From CAMLFJ01 sp035524955 (GTDB taxonomy: Bacteria > Methylomirabilota > Methylomirabilia > Rokubacteriales > CSP1-6), in the NCBI GenBank assembly GCA_035524955.1, contig DATLFG010000089.1, positions 1 to 64,000 on the forward strand: a stretch of DNA of 64,000 bases, read 5' to 3'. This document shows positions 50,735-60,128 of this stretch, one piece after another; within the stretch, counting starts at the first letter, position 1, and each line of letters opens with the position of its first letter. Both the position numbers and the translations under genes were made by a program. Below the pieces are notes generated by a model. It did no database searches. It had not been told where the DNA came from and worked only from the letters and a program-made list of their open reading frames with translations.

Positions 50735-52084
50735 ATGACGGACTACCTCGACCGGCTCGCGGCCTTCGTCGCGGAGACGGACGTCAAGCGGCTGCCGGAC
50801 GCGGCCGTGCGGGCGGCCCGCCTCGTGCTGCTCGATACGCTCGGGGCGATGGCGGCGGGCAGCGCGCTGCCCGAGAACCGGCGGCTCGCCGCGTCCATGC
50901 TGACCAGGCGCTCGCGCGCGACCGCCACCGTGGTCGGCCACGGCGGCAAGGCGGATCCGCTGCTCGCCACCTTCGTCAACGCCACCGCCGGGGTCGCGCT
51001 CGAGGTGGACGAGGGCAGCCGGCTGGGCGGCGGGCATCCCGCGATCCACGTGATCCCGGCCGCGCTCGCGGTGGCGGAGGATCTCGGGGCCGGCGGGCGA
51101 CGCCTGCTGGAGGGCATCATCGCCGGCTACGAGGTCTGCTCCCGCCTGGGCAGCGCCACCACGCCCCGGCCCAACGTCCACTCGCACGGCACCTGGGGCA
51201 CCATCGGCAGCGCGGTCGCGGTGGCCAAGCTGGCCGGTTTCGAGGCGGCGGCCGTCCGCGCGACGATCAACCTGGGCGCGAGCATGAGCCCCGCCAATAC
51301 CTGGACCACCGCGCTCGAGGGCGTGACGATCCGGAACGCCTACCCGGGGCGCTCCGGCCTCGAGGGGATCCTGGCGGTGGAGCTGCAGCGCGCGGGATTC
51401 ACCGGGCTGGCCGACGCGCCTAGCGACGTGTACGGCACGATCCTGGCCGACCACTTCGAGCCCGCGCGCGCCCTCGACGGCTGGGGCGGCCCGCTGCGCA
51501 TCCAGCAGAACTACTTCAAGCGCTACGCCTGCTGCCGCTACAACCATCCGGCGCTCGACGCGCTGCTCGGCATGGCCGCGCGCGAGGCCCTGCCCGCCGA
51601 CCTGGTCGAGCGCGTGGTCGTCACCACGATCCCGTTCGGCCCGCGGATGTCCGATCCGGCGCCGGGCTCCATGCTGGCGGCCAAGTTCTCGATCCCGTAC
51701 GCGGTGGCGGCGGCGCTCGTGCTGGGGCGGGCCGATGTGGCCGCCTTCGCCGAGCCCGCGCTCGCGGATCCCCGCATCCGGGCGCTCGCCGCGCGGGTGC
51801 AGGTGCGGGTGGACCCCGCGATGTCGCCGCGCCGGGCCGACTATCCGACCGCGATGGTCGAGGTCGTGCTGCGCGACGGGCGGACGCGCTCGGCCTCCAC
51901 CACGGTGGTGCGCGGCGACTTCGAGGATCCGGCGCCCGCCGGCGAGATCGTCGAGAAGTTCGTCGCGCTGGCGACCGGGCCGCTCGGCGCCGCGCGCGCG
52001 CGCGAGGTCGTCCGGGTCGTGGAGGAGACGGAGCGGCTCGAGGACGTGCGCGACCTGACCGCGCTGCTGGGGGCGGCGTCGTGA
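50735..52084 (+). CDS. MmgE/PrpD family protein (2-methylcitrate dehydratase-like)
   Basis: 449 residues, ATG 10 bases after the hydantoinase. Two-domain MmgE/PrpD architecture with G-S-A-L-P-E-N-R-R, D-E-G-S-R-L-G-G-G-H-P, G-Y-E-V-C-S-R-L-G and C-C-R-Y-N-H-P-A-L-D. Family members include methylcitrate dehydratase, isocaproate or itaconate enzymes and cis-aconitate decarboxylase; many soil paralogues sit in amide/hydantoin operons, where their role is unknown. GTGA overlap with the small gene downstream. Confidence 0.85.
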   Translation: MTDYLDRLAAFVAETDVKRLPDAAVRAARLVLLDTLGAMAAGSALPENRRLAASMLTRRSRATATVVGHGGKADPLLATFVNATAGVALEVDEGSRLGGGHPAIHVIPAALAVAEDLGAGGRRLLEGIIAGYEVCSRLGSATTPRPNVHSHGTWGTIGSAVAVAKLAGFEAAAVRATINLGASMSPANTWTTALEGVTIRNAYPGRSGLEGILAVELQRAGFTGLADAPSDVYGTILADHFEPARALDGWGGPLRIQQNYFKRYACCRYNHPALDALLGMAAREALPADLVERVVVTTIPFGPRMSDPAPGSMLAAKFSIPYAVAAALVLGRADVAAFAEPALADPRIRALAARVQVRVDPAMSPRRADYPTAMVEVVLRDGRTRSASTTVVRGDFEDPAPAGEIVEKFVALATGPLGAARAREVVRVVEETERLEDVRDLTALLGAAS

Positions 52085-52254
52085 AGGGGGACCTCGAGTC
52101 GATGGACGAGTCCGGGCCGCGGCAGGCCGAGGAGGCGGCCCTCCTCGGCGTCATCGAGCGCATGGCCGGCGATCTGGCTCTGGCCGAGGAGCCGGCGCGC
52201 TTCATCGCGGCCCTCGAGGCTGGCCGCCCCTCGGGGGGAGACGACCCGGAGTGA
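52081..52254 (+). CDS. 57-residue protein linking MmgE/PrpD and amidase genes
   Basis: GTG start. Reads MKGDLESMDESGPRQAEEAA, then L-L-G-V-I-E-R-M-A-G-D-L-A-L-A-E-E-P-A-R-F-I-A-A-L-E-A-G. It is short, acidic and probably one or two helices, and overlaps both neighbours (GTGA on each side). Small helical subunits such as GatC and AtzG accompany amidases and share the idea of a helical clasp, but I cannot assign this one to a named family. Confidence 0.7.
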   Translation: MKGDLESMDESGPRQAEEAALLGVIERMAGDLALAEEPARFIAALEAGRPSGGDDPE

Positions 52255-53654
52255 CCGACTGGACGCTCGAGGGCCTCGCGGCCGCGATCCGCGCGGGCAA
52301 GATCTCGCCGGTCGAGGCCACCCGGGACTGCCTCGCGCGAATCGACCGCCTCGACGGCGGCCTCCGCGCCTTCATCGCGGTGGATCAGGCCGGGGCGCTC
52401 GAGACCGCCCGCCGGCTGGAGGCCGAGCAGGGGCGGGGGGCCTGGCGCGGGCCGCTCCACGGCGTGCCGCTCGCCTTCAAGGACCTCTGCTTCATCCGCG
52501 GGCTGCCGACGTCCTGCGGGACCCGGACCGCCGAGTACTTCCTGGCCGAGGGGGACTGCACGGTGGTGGCGCGGCTCGCGGCCGCGGGGGCCGTCACGCT
52601 CGGCAAGCTCAACATGAGCGAGCTGGCGATGGGGCCCTTCGGGGACAATGCCCACCACGGGCACGCCCGGAACCCGTGGCGGACCGGGCACTGCCCCGGC
52701 GGCTCGTCGAGCGGCTCGGCGGTCGCGGTGGCGGCCGGCCTCGCGCTGGGCGCCGTCGGGAGCGATACCGGCGGGTCCATCCGCCTGCCCGCGGCGGCCT
52801 GCGGCATCGTCGGGCTCAAGCCGACCTACGGGCGCGTGAGCCGGGCGGGCGCCATGCCGCTCAGCTGGTCGAACGACCACGTGGGGCCGATGGCGCGCAC
52901 CGTCCGGGACTGCGCGCTGCTCCTGCAGGTGATGGCGGGCCCGGATGCGCTCGACGCGACCGCGAGCCCGGCGCCGGTGCCCGACTACGTCGCCGCACTG
53001 GACGGACGCGTCGCGGGGCTCCGGGTCGGCGTGGTGGAGAACTACTTCTTCCAGGGCATCGACGCCGAGATGGAGGCCGGGGTGCGTCGGGCGGCGGACG
53101 TGATCGCGCAGCTCGGCGCCCGCGTCTCCGAGCTCCAGGTGCCGGATCCGCGGACGATGAGCGACGTCACGAACATCGTCAGCCGCTCCGAGGCCTCGAC
53201 GATCCACGCGCGGCTGCTCCGCGAGCGCCCGCACGAGCTCCAGCCGGTCGTGCGCGCCCGGCTCGAGCTGGGGATGCACATTCCGGCCTACGACTACCTG
53301 CAGGCGCTCCGGCTCCGCGCCCGACTCACGCGGGGATTCATCGCCCAGGTCTTCGCCGAGGTGGACGTCCTGGTGGCGCCGGTGATCCCGGAGCCCGCGC
53401 CCCCGCTGGCCCACGCCACCCTGGGCCCCGTGCACGAGCTCGTGGCGCGCCAGGGCCGGTTCTCACGCCTCACGCGGCCCTTCAATGGGCTCGGGCTGCC
53501 CGCGCTCAGCGTGCCCTGCGGATTCTCCTCGACGGGCCTGCCGCTGGCCTTCCAGATCGTGGGCCGCCCCTTCGACGAGGCCACCGTCCTCCGCCTGGGC
53601 GACGCCTACCAGCACGCCACCGACTGGCACCTCCAGCGCCCACCGCTGTCCTAG
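52251..53654 (+). CDS. Amidase (amidase-signature/GatA-like)
   Basis: 467 residues, GTG start in a GTGA overlap. Ser-cisSer-Lys triad: Lys in L-A-F-K-D-L (about 76), cis-Ser in G-G-S-S-S-G-S (about 149-155) and the nucleophile in S-D-T-G-G-S-I-R-L-P (about 168-177). Hydrolyses amides, and in GatCAB acts on Glu/Asp-tRNA; here it is in a catabolic operon, so a small-amide or ureide-derived substrate is likelier. It faces the Dpp transporter genes. Confidence 0.92.
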   Translation: MTDWTLEGLAAAIRAGKISPVEATRDCLARIDRLDGGLRAFIAVDQAGALETARRLEAEQGRGAWRGPLHGVPLAFKDLCFIRGLPTSCGTRTAEYFLAEGDCTVVARLAAAGAVTLGKLNMSELAMGPFGDNAHHGHARNPWRTGHCPGGSSSGSAVAVAAGLALGAVGSDTGGSIRLPAAACGIVGLKPTYGRVSRAGAMPLSWSNDHVGPMARTVRDCALLLQVMAGPDALDATASPAPVPDYVAALDGRVAGLRVGVVENYFFQGIDAEMEAGVRRAADVIAQLGARVSELQVPDPRTMSDVTNIVSRSEASTIHARLLRERPHELQPVVRARLELGMHIPAYDYLQALRLRARLTRGFIAQVFAEVDVLVAPVIPEPAPPLAHATLGPVHELVARQGRFSRLTRPFNGLGLPALSVPCGFSSTGLPLAFQIVGRPFDEATVLRLGDAYQHATDWHLQRPPLS

Positions 53655-53664
53655 CTCCACCGTT

Positions 53665-53698
53665 CCCCCGGCCCCCTCCGAGGAAGAGGGCCGGGGGG
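53665..53698. terminator. Stem-loop between convergent operons, likely bidirectional terminator
   Basis: cccccggccc at 53665 pairs with gggccggggg near 53689-53698, with extra cccc/gag pairs inside. It lies between the stops of the amidase (+) and the solute-binding protein (-), 10-15 bases from each. There is no U-tract, but GC-rich I-shaped stems often end transcription in high-G+C bacteria. Confidence 0.5.
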
Positions 53699-53714
53699 CA
53701 GGGGCGCCGCCCAG

Positions 53715-55379
53715 CTAGGCCTTGTCCATCCACACCGCGTGCATGTTGACCAGGTCCGCCGGGATCTGACTGAAGTTCTTCACGTACTTGTGGAAGACCT
53801 TCTGCTCGTTGAGATGATGAAGGATCGTGACCGGAGCGTCCTCGACGATGATCCGCACCGCTTCTTCGTAGAGCTTCTTCCGCTTCTTGAAGTCGTTCTC
53901 GGCCCGGGCCCCCTCGACCATCCGGTCGAACTCCTTGTTCACCCACTTCCCCGCGTTCCAGGCCTCGCCGGAGTGTAGCTCGGGGAAGATCGTCTCGTCC
54001 GGATCGAGATCCGCGGACCACTGGACCTGCACCAGGTCCCATTGCCGCTCCTGGAGCCAGCGGCGGCGGAAGGTGGGGCCGTCGGCCAGCTCGATGTTCA
54101 CCTTGATCCCGATCTTGGCGAGATGGGCCTGGACCACCTCGGCCTGCCGGGGCGCGGTGCCGGAGTTGATCGACAGGAGCATGACCTCGGCCCCGCCCGC
54201 GTGGCGCGACTTCTTCATGAAGGCCTTGGCCTGGTCGAGGTCGTAGTACTGCCCGTTCTTGCCACTACTCCAGGCCGCGTCCCAGAAACCGCCCATCGGG
54301 GGCGAGATGGGTCCGTGCGCGACGATGCCCTCGCCGAAGTCCACGCGCTTGAGCATCTCCTCGCGGTCGACGGCGAAGGTGACCGCCTTGCGAAGGTTGG
54401 CGTCGCTGAACGGCTCCTTGGCTATGTTGAAGTGCATGCAGCGCCAGTTGCCCCCGACCGCGGTGTAGACGTTGAGCTTGGGGTCGGCGCGGAGGTCGCC
54501 CACGAACTGCGGGGCCACGTACTGCACGCCGTCGACCTCGCCGGTCTTCAGCGCCGCGACCAGGGTCGAGGGCTCGACGATGAACCTGAAGGTCACCCCG
54601 TCCAGGTAGGGCAGGGCGGCGCCGGCCGCGTCCTTCTCCCAGTAGTTCGGGTGCCGCTCCAGCCGGATGGAGTCGTTCTCCTTCCACTCGACGAACTTGA
54701 AGGGCCCGGTGCCCACCGGGTTGCGGCCGTAGGCCTTGCCGCGCTCCCGGACCGCCTTGGGGTTCAGGATCGTCCCGGCGCGGCCGGTCGAGCCGGTGAA
54801 GGCCACCCGGAGGAAGGGATAGGGCTTGGCGAACGAGAGCTTGACGGTATGCGAGTCGAGCAGCTCGATCGATTCCAGTAGCTCGAGCTTCCAGGCGTGG
54901 ATGGGCGCCTGCTTCTTGTCCTTCACGCGCTCGAGGTTGAACTTGACGTCGGCCGCGGAGAAGGGGTCCCCGTTGTGGAACGTCACGCCCTTGTGGAGCC
55001 GGAAGATGTGAGTCCGGTCGCCCTGGATCTCCCACTCCCGGGCCAGCTCGGGCTTGAAGTCCACGCCCTTGCCGTCGGAGGAGGTGATCTTGAGCAAACC
55101 GTTGTAGATGTTGTTGTGCACGGCGCACGCGACGATGAAGGTGGTGTTGTGCGCGTCCAGCGTGTCGATGTTCGCCGGCAGCGCGATCTTGATGGTGCCG
55201 CCCCGCTTGGGGGTCTGCCCGTGCGCCGCTCCCGGCATGCCGAGCGGCACCCCGGCCGCGAGCCCGGCCGCGGTGAGGCCGAGCGCCTGCAGCACCGCGC
55301 GGCGGGAGACCGGGTCGTCCTGCCAGGCACCCTCGCGCAGCTCGCGGTTAACTTCCTCGAACCCATCGCGACTCTTCAT
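53715..55379 (-). CDS. Peptide/nickel-type ABC solute-binding protein (SBP family 5)
   Basis: 554 residues from the ATG at 55379, which follows GGAGGATCGT. The N-terminus has S-R-R-A-V-L-Q-A-L-G-L-T-A-A-G-L, a Tat-type signal ending near A-H-G-Q. The family 5 fold has G-G-T-I-K-I-A-L-P-A-N-I-D-T-L-D, Y-G-R-N-P-V-G-T-G-P-F and a long C-terminal lobe. Binds peptides or other small ligands and hands them to the DppBC channel. Last gene of the transporter operon. Confidence 0.92.
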   Translation of the reverse strand: MKSRDGFEEVNRELREGAWQDDPVSRRAVLQALGLTAAGLAAGVPLGMPGAAHGQTPKRGGTIKIALPANIDTLDAHNTTFIVACAVHNNIYNGLLKITSSDGKGVDFKPELAREWEIQGDRTHIFRLHKGVTFHNGDPFSAADVKFNLERVKDKKQAPIHAWKLELLESIELLDSHTVKLSFAKPYPFLRVAFTGSTGRAGTILNPKAVRERGKAYGRNPVGTGPFKFVEWKENDSIRLERHPNYWEKDAAGAALPYLDGVTFRFIVEPSTLVAALKTGEVDGVQYVAPQFVGDLRADPKLNVYTAVGGNWRCMHFNIAKEPFSDANLRKAVTFAVDREEMLKRVDFGEGIVAHGPISPPMGGFWDAAWSSGKNGQYYDLDQAKAFMKKSRHAGGAEVMLLSINSGTAPRQAEVVQAHLAKIGIKVNIELADGPTFRRRWLQERQWDLVQVQWSADLDPDETIFPELHSGEAWNAGKWVNKEFDRMVEGARAENDFKKRKKLYEEAVRIIVEDAPVTILHHLNEQKVFHKYVKNFSQIPADLVNMHAVWMDKA

Positions 55380-56392
55380 GACGATCCTCCTTCGGTGTAG
55401 AGGTAGCACGCGACGGCGTGACCCGGCGCCGCCTCGCGAAGAACGGGTTCCGCCTCGTCGCAGCGGGCCATCCGGTGTGGACAGCGGCTCGCGAAGCGGC
55501 AGCCTCGCGGCAGGTCGATCGGGTTGGGCAGCTCGCCTTCCAGCAGCCGGGTCGGGTCGTCGAAGATCGACGTGGCGCCGTCGCCGACCGCGGGGATGGC
55601 GGCCAGCAGCGCCTGGGTGTAGGGGTGGAGCGGCTGCTTGAAGAGCTCGGCGGTCGGCGCCACCTCGACGAGCTTGCCGAGGTACATCACCGCGACCCGG
55701 TGGCTCACGAACCGGATCACACCGAGGTCGTGGGAGACGAAGAGGTAGGCCAGCCCCAGCCGCTCGCGCAGGTCCACGAGCAGGTTCAGGATCTGGGCGC
55801 GCACCGAGACGTCGAGGGCCGACACCGCCTCGTCGGCCACCACGAGCCGCGGGCCCGCCGCGAGGGCGCGGGCGATGCCGACCCGCTGCCGCTGGCCGCC
55901 GGAGAGCTCGTGCGGGTAGCGGTGGACGTACTCGGGCGAGAGCCCGACCATGTCGAGGAGCGCGCGCACCCGCGCCTCGACCTCCGCGCCCGCCGCGATC
56001 CGGTGCACGCGGATGGGCTCGCCCACCATGTGGCCCACCGTCATCCGCGGGTTGAGCGAGGTGTAGGGGTCCTGGAAGACGATCTGCACTTTGCTGCGGA
56101 ACGGCAGCAGGCGGCTCGTGGGCAGCGCGGTGATGTCCTGTCCCTCGAAGACGATGCGGCCACTCGTCGGGTCGATGGCGCGCAGGACCAGCCGGCCGGT
56201 GGTGGTCTTGCCGCAGCCCGACTCCCCCACCAGCCCGAGCGTTTCTCCGGGCTCGATCGCGAAGCTCACTCCGTCGACCGCGTGGACGACGCGGGGCGAC
56301 GCGCCCGGCCAGAGCGCGCTCAGCGGGTTGCCGCGGATCGGGAAGTGCTTGACGAGGTCCGAGACCTCGAGCAGGGGCGGGGCAGAAGTCAC
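55376..56392 (-). CDS. dppF: Dipeptide/oligopeptide ABC transporter ATP-binding subunit
   Basis: 338 residues. Walker A G-E-S-G-C-G-K-T-T, signature L-S-G-G-Q-R-Q-R, Walker B L-V-V-A-D-E-A-V-S-A-L-D and H-loop V-S-H-D-L-G. The C-terminal oligo-HPY extension has a Cys-rich G-C-R-F-A-S-R-C-P-H-R-M-A-R-C pattern. Overlaps the SBP and the other ATPase (ATGA-type junctions). Partner of the second ATPase in a heterodimer. Confidence 0.92.
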   Translation of the reverse strand: MTSAPPLLEVSDLVKHFPIRGNPLSALWPGASPRVVHAVDGVSFAIEPGETLGLVGESGCGKTTTGRLVLRAIDPTSGRIVFEGQDITALPTSRLLPFRSKVQIVFQDPYTSLNPRMTVGHMVGEPIRVHRIAAGAEVEARVRALLDMVGLSPEYVHRYPHELSGGQRQRVGIARALAAGPRLVVADEAVSALDVSVRAQILNLLVDLRERLGLAYLFVSHDLGVIRFVSHRVAVMYLGKLVEVAPTAELFKQPLHPYTQALLAAIPAVGDGATSIFDDPTRLLEGELPNPIDLPRGCRFASRCPHRMARCDEAEPVLREAAPGHAVACYLYTEGGSS

Positions 56393-57363
56393 GACACCTC
56401 CGCGAGGTGACAGGCGGCCGCCCGGCTGGCCGCGAGCGAACGGAGCGCCGGAGATTCGGCGCTACAGCGCGGCTCGGCGATGGGACAGCGGGGATGAAAC
56501 CGGCAACCGGACGGCAGCGCGCGGAGCCCCGGCATCATCCCGCGGATGGCGCCGAGCCGGCCGTCGCGGTCGAGCCGGGGCAGGCACTCGATGAGCCCGC
56601 GCGTGTACGGGTGGGCGGGGGTGCGGAAGAGCGTGGCGACCGACGCTGCCTCCACGACCCGCCCGGCGTACATGACGAGCACCCGGTGGCACATCTGCGA
56701 GATGATCCCGAGATCGTGCGAGACGAGCAGCACCGCCACCCCGAGCTCGCGGGCGAGCCGGCGGATGAGGGAGAGGACCTGGGCCTGGATCGTCACGTCG
56801 AGCGCGGTGGTCGGCTCGTCCGCGATGAGCAGGCTCGGCGTGCACGAGATCCCCATCCCGATCATCACCCGCTGCGCCATGCCCCCGCTGAACTGGTGAG
56901 GATAGTCGCGGGCCCGCGTCCGCGGCGAGGAGATGCCCACGCGCCCCAGCGTATCGACCACGCGCTCCTTCAGCGCGCCCCGGCCCTCGGGGAGATGCAG
57001 CGCCATCGCCTCCAGCATCTGCTCGCCGACGCGGAACACCGGGTTCAGCGAGGCGCCCGGGTTCTGGAAGATCATCGCAATGTCCTTGCCGCGGATGCGG
57101 GCGAGCGCGGCCTCGTCGAGCGCCAGCAGGTCCCGCCCGCCGAACCAGACCTCGCCCGCCACCCGGCCGGGAGGCCGGCGGATCAACCCCAGGATGGCTT
57201 CCGAGGTCAGCGACTTGCCCGCGCCCGACTCGCCCACCAGCCCGACGATCTCCCCGCGCCGGATCTGGAAGCTCACCTCGTCCACCGCGCGCAGCGGCCC
57301 GTCCTCCGAGCTGAACTCGACCACGAGGTTCCTGACGTCGAGCACCGGATCGGAGGCGGTCAC
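56389..57363 (-). CDS. dppD: Dipeptide/oligopeptide ABC transporter ATP-binding subunit
   Basis: 324 residues from GTG at 57363 (GTGA overlap with dppC). Walker A G-E-S-G-A-G-K-S, signature F-S-G-G-M-A-Q-R, Walker B L-L-I-A-D-E-P-T-T-A-L-D. C-terminal Cys-rich G-C-R-F-H-P-R-C-P-I-A-E-P-R-C motif as in other Opp/Dpp ATPases. An in-frame extension upstream into dppC is only out-of-frame noise. Confidence 0.92.
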   Translation of the reverse strand: MTASDPVLDVRNLVVEFSSEDGPLRAVDEVSFQIRRGEIVGLVGESGAGKSLTSEAILGLIRRPPGRVAGEVWFGGRDLLALDEAALARIRGKDIAMIFQNPGASLNPVFRVGEQMLEAMALHLPEGRGALKERVVDTLGRVGISSPRTRARDYPHQFSGGMAQRVMIGMGISCTPSLLIADEPTTALDVTIQAQVLSLIRRLARELGVAVLLVSHDLGIISQMCHRVLVMYAGRVVEAASVATLFRTPAHPYTRGLIECLPRLDRDGRLGAIRGMMPGLRALPSGCRFHPRCPIAEPRCSAESPALRSLAASRAAACHLAEVS

Positions 57364-58295
57364 CGGCGCATCCGCGGGTCCAGGGTGTCGCGCAGCCCGT
57401 CGCCCAGGAGGTTGAGCGCGACGATGGCCAGCATGAGCGCGATGCCGGGAATGGTCGAGACGTGGGGGGCCATCACGATGAACGCCTGCCCCTCGGCGAT
57501 CATCCGACCCCAGGCCGGCGTGGGCGGCGGCGGGCCGAGGCCCAGGAACGACAGCCCGGATTCGGTGATGATGGCGCCGGAGACGCGGAGCGCGCCCTGG
57601 ACGATGATCGGGGACAGCACGTTGGGCAGCACGTGCTGGAAGATGATCGCGAGGCTGCCCACACCGGCCAGGCGGGCCGCCTCGATGTAGGGCTCCTCCT
57701 TCACCGCCAGGACGTCGCCGCGCGTCACCCGCGCGAAGGGGGCGATGAAGCCGACCGCCACCGCGACGATCACGTTGCGCACCCCGAAGCCCATCACCGC
57801 CATCATCGCGATCGCCAGGATGATGATCGGGAACGCGAAGAGCCCGTCCATGATCCGCATGATCACGATGTCCACGATCCCGCCGTAGTACCCGGAGATC
57901 AGCCCGAGGGTGACCCCGATGACCATGGCGAGCAGCACCGCGACGATGCCGACCACCAGGGCCACGCGCGCCCCGTAGATGATCCGGCTCATGATGTCGC
58001 GGCCGAAGCTGTCGGTGCCCGCCCAGTGGGCCGCGGACGGCCGCTCGAAGGGGGTGCCCACGCCCTGGGCGATCGGATCGTAGGGGGCGAGGACGGGGGC
58101 CAGGACCGCCATCGCGACGATCACGAGGAACACCGCGAGCCCGAACACCGCGCCGGGGTTTCGCGCGAACCGCCGCCACCAGCGGCGGACGCCCGCTCGC
58201 GCGCCCGGCGTCGCGGCGGAGGTGCCCACGGGAGCGGGAACGCCCAGGCCCTCGGCATCGAACGGGCGATCGCCGGCCCCGAGGGGTGACGCCAC
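57360..58295 (-). CDS. dppC: Dipeptide/oligopeptide ABC transporter permease (DppC-type)
   Basis: 311 residues from GTG at 58295, which shares its last base with the dppB stop. N-terminal cytosolic tail, then helices and the inner-membrane-component EAA loop near E-A-A-R-L-A-G (about 210). Features G-T-D-S-F-G-R-D-I and G-L-G-P-P-P-P-T-P-A-W-G, both typical of DppC. Confidence 0.92.
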   Translation of the reverse strand: MASPLGAGDRPFDAEGLGVPAPVGTSAATPGARAGVRRWWRRFARNPGAVFGLAVFLVIVAMAVLAPVLAPYDPIAQGVGTPFERPSAAHWAGTDSFGRDIMSRIIYGARVALVVGIVAVLLAMVIGVTLGLISGYYGGIVDIVIMRIMDGLFAFPIIILAIAMMAVMGFGVRNVIVAVAVGFIAPFARVTRGDVLAVKEEPYIEAARLAGVGSLAIIFQHVLPNVLSPIIVQGALRVSGAIITESGLSFLGLGPPPPTPAWGRMIAEGQAFIVMAPHVSTIPGIALMLAIVALNLLGDGLRDTLDPRMRR

Positions 58296-59239
58296 TAGGC
58301 CACCCGGATCCGGGGGTTGAGGAACGCGTATAGGAGATCCACCAGCAGATTCACCACCACCACCGCGAAAACCCCGACCAGGATCGTGCCCTGCACGACC
58401 AGGTAGTCCCGGTTCAGGATGGCGCTCACGGAGAGCCGGCCCATGCCCGGGATCGCGAACACGGTCTCGGTCAGCACCGCGCCGCCCAGCAGGGTGCCGA
58501 ACTGCAGCCCGATCACCGTCACTACCGGGATCAGCGCGTTTGCCAGCGCGTGCTTGTAGACGAGCGCCGCCTGGCGGACGCCGCGCGCCCGGGCGGCCTT
58601 GACGTAGTCCTGGTCGAGGACCTCGAGCAGGCTCGAGCGGATGATCCGGGCCACCAGCCCGGAGAAGAAGGTGCCGAGCGTCACCGCGGGCAGCACGAGG
58701 CGCCAGAGGCCCTGGGACAGATCCGTCCACGGGTGCACGTAGCCCATCGCGGGAAACCACCCGAGATACACGCTGAAGATCCAGATCAGGAGAATGCCCT
58801 TCCAGAAGGAGGGCATCGAGTAGACGAAGATGGCGAAGCCCATCGACCCGTAGTCCCAGGCCGAGTCCTTCCGCATCGCGGCGATGAGGCCCGAGGGCAC
58901 CGCGATGACGATGCCTACGATCACGCTCGCCACGACCAGGGTCAGGGTGGGGACGAACGCGTCGAGCACCAGCGTGGAGACCCGCTCGTGATTGATGAAG
59001 GAGTCGCCGAGATCGCCCGCGAGGACGTTGCGGATCCAGAGGAGGTACTGGACGACGACGGAGCGGTCGAAGCCGAGCTCGCCGCGGAGGCGCTCGTAGG
59101 CCTCCTGGCTGAAATCGTCGCCGAGCCGCATCAGGACGGGGTCGCCCGGGATCATCCGCATCAGGGCAAAGATGATCACCGAGACCGTGAAGAGCACGGC
59201 CAGGGTCTGCCCGAGACGAGAGAGGACGAATCGGATCAT
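58295..59239 (-). CDS. dppB: Dipeptide/oligopeptide ABC transporter permease (DppB-type)
   Basis: 314 residues from the ATG at 59239. Six membrane helices. N-terminal M-I-R-F-V-L-S-R-L-G-Q-T-L-A-V-L-F, P-G-D-P-V at 32, and the EAA loop Y-V-K-A-A-R-A-R-G. First gene of the operon dppB-C-D-F-SBP. A region of about 135 bases upstream separates it from the DUF4286-like gene; I see no clear promoter in it. Confidence 0.92.
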   Translation of the reverse strand: MIRFVLSRLGQTLAVLFTVSVIIFALMRMIPGDPVLMRLGDDFSQEAYERLRGELGFDRSVVVQYLLWIRNVLAGDLGDSFINHERVSTLVLDAFVPTLTLVVASVIVGIVIAVPSGLIAAMRKDSAWDYGSMGFAIFVYSMPSFWKGILLIWIFSVYLGWFPAMGYVHPWTDLSQGLWRLVLPAVTLGTFFSGLVARIIRSSLLEVLDQDYVKAARARGVRQAALVYKHALANALIPVVTVIGLQFGTLLGGAVLTETVFAIPGMGRLSVSAILNRDYLVVQGTILVGVFAVVVVNLLVDLLYAFLNPRIRVA

Positions 59240-59374
59240 GGGCTCTCCGGCCGATCCTGCCGAACCCCGAGCGGGCGCGCGGGCCGAGACACGTCCCTCG
59301 GGACGACATCGGCCCGCAATTGGGGTGCGAGTATACTGCGCGTCCCGCACCCCCGCAAGGCGGCGCGCGGGGAA

Positions 59375-60055
59375 CTACTTGTGGAAGACGAGCTGGAGCC
59401 GATAGAGGCCGAGGACGAGGTCGTCGGTGGCGCCGCGGCGGGCGAGGGCCTCGGCGCCGAGCAGGTCCCGGCAGGTACCCTCGACGGCGGGGGGGTCGAT
59501 GCCTTCGACCAGCACGACCCAGCGCACCAGCGCGTCGGGGGTCGCGAGCAGCTTCTTCTCGTCGCCCCTGGCGGCGGTGCTGACCGCCGCGTCGCCCTCC
59601 AGCAGGTGGCTGGCCACGACGCCCGGGTGCGCGGCGGCGCCCGGCAGCGCGGTACCGGTGAGCCACGCCTGCAATTCCTCCTCGTGCCCGGCTCGGGGCC
59701 CCAGCTCGAGCGTCGCGATGGCCCCGCCCAGCCCCGGGCCCACGCTCGCCACCACGCGGCACGCGGTGCGCTTGTTGTTGCGCACCAGCGGCATCGTCCG
59801 GCGGGTCCAGGGCGTCGGGTCGCCGAGGCGCGCCAGGTAGGCCGGGCTCTGCAGCGTGTCGAGCGACTCGGTCTCGTAGAAGTAGAAGTACTTCGGCGGG
59901 CCGCCCAGCGTGACGTAGCGCCGGCAGCGGAGGAATCCGGGCACCGCCACCCGCTCCGGGATGTGCTCGCGCAGGTGCCACTGGTCGAACTCGGCGTCCC
60001 CGCCCGGCGCCACGTCGTGCCAGAACGCGAGGACGCCCCTGCCCGCGATGGTCAT
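59375..60055 (-). CDS. DUF4286/EthD-like dimeric alpha-beta barrel protein
   Basis: 226 residues from the ATG at 60055. Two ferredoxin-like modules: W-H-D-V-A-P-G-G-D-A-E-F-D-Q-W-H-L-R-E-H-I-P-E-R-V and the second half with A-L-V-R-W-V-V-L-V-E-G. The E-H-I-P-E-R motif matches the DUF4286/EthD family of small-molecule-binding or monooxygenase-accessory proteins. No oxygenase gene is adjacent, so its substrate is unknown. Confidence 0.7.
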   Translation of the reverse strand: MTIAGRGVLAFWHDVAPGGDAEFDQWHLREHIPERVAVPGFLRCRRYVTLGGPPKYFYFYETESLDTLQSPAYLARLGDPTPWTRRTMPLVRNNKRTACRVVASVGPGLGGAIATLELGPRAGHEEELQAWLTGTALPGAAAHPGVVASHLLEGDAAVSTAARGDEKKLLATPDALVRWVVLVEGIDPPAVEGTCRDLLGAEALARRGATDDLVLGLYRLQLVFHK

Positions 60056-60128
60056 GGCGCCGACGGTAACGGGCCCGGGGCCCCGCGTCAAGGCTCCCGC
60101 GCGGTGGCAGTGCGCTAGACTGGGCGGC

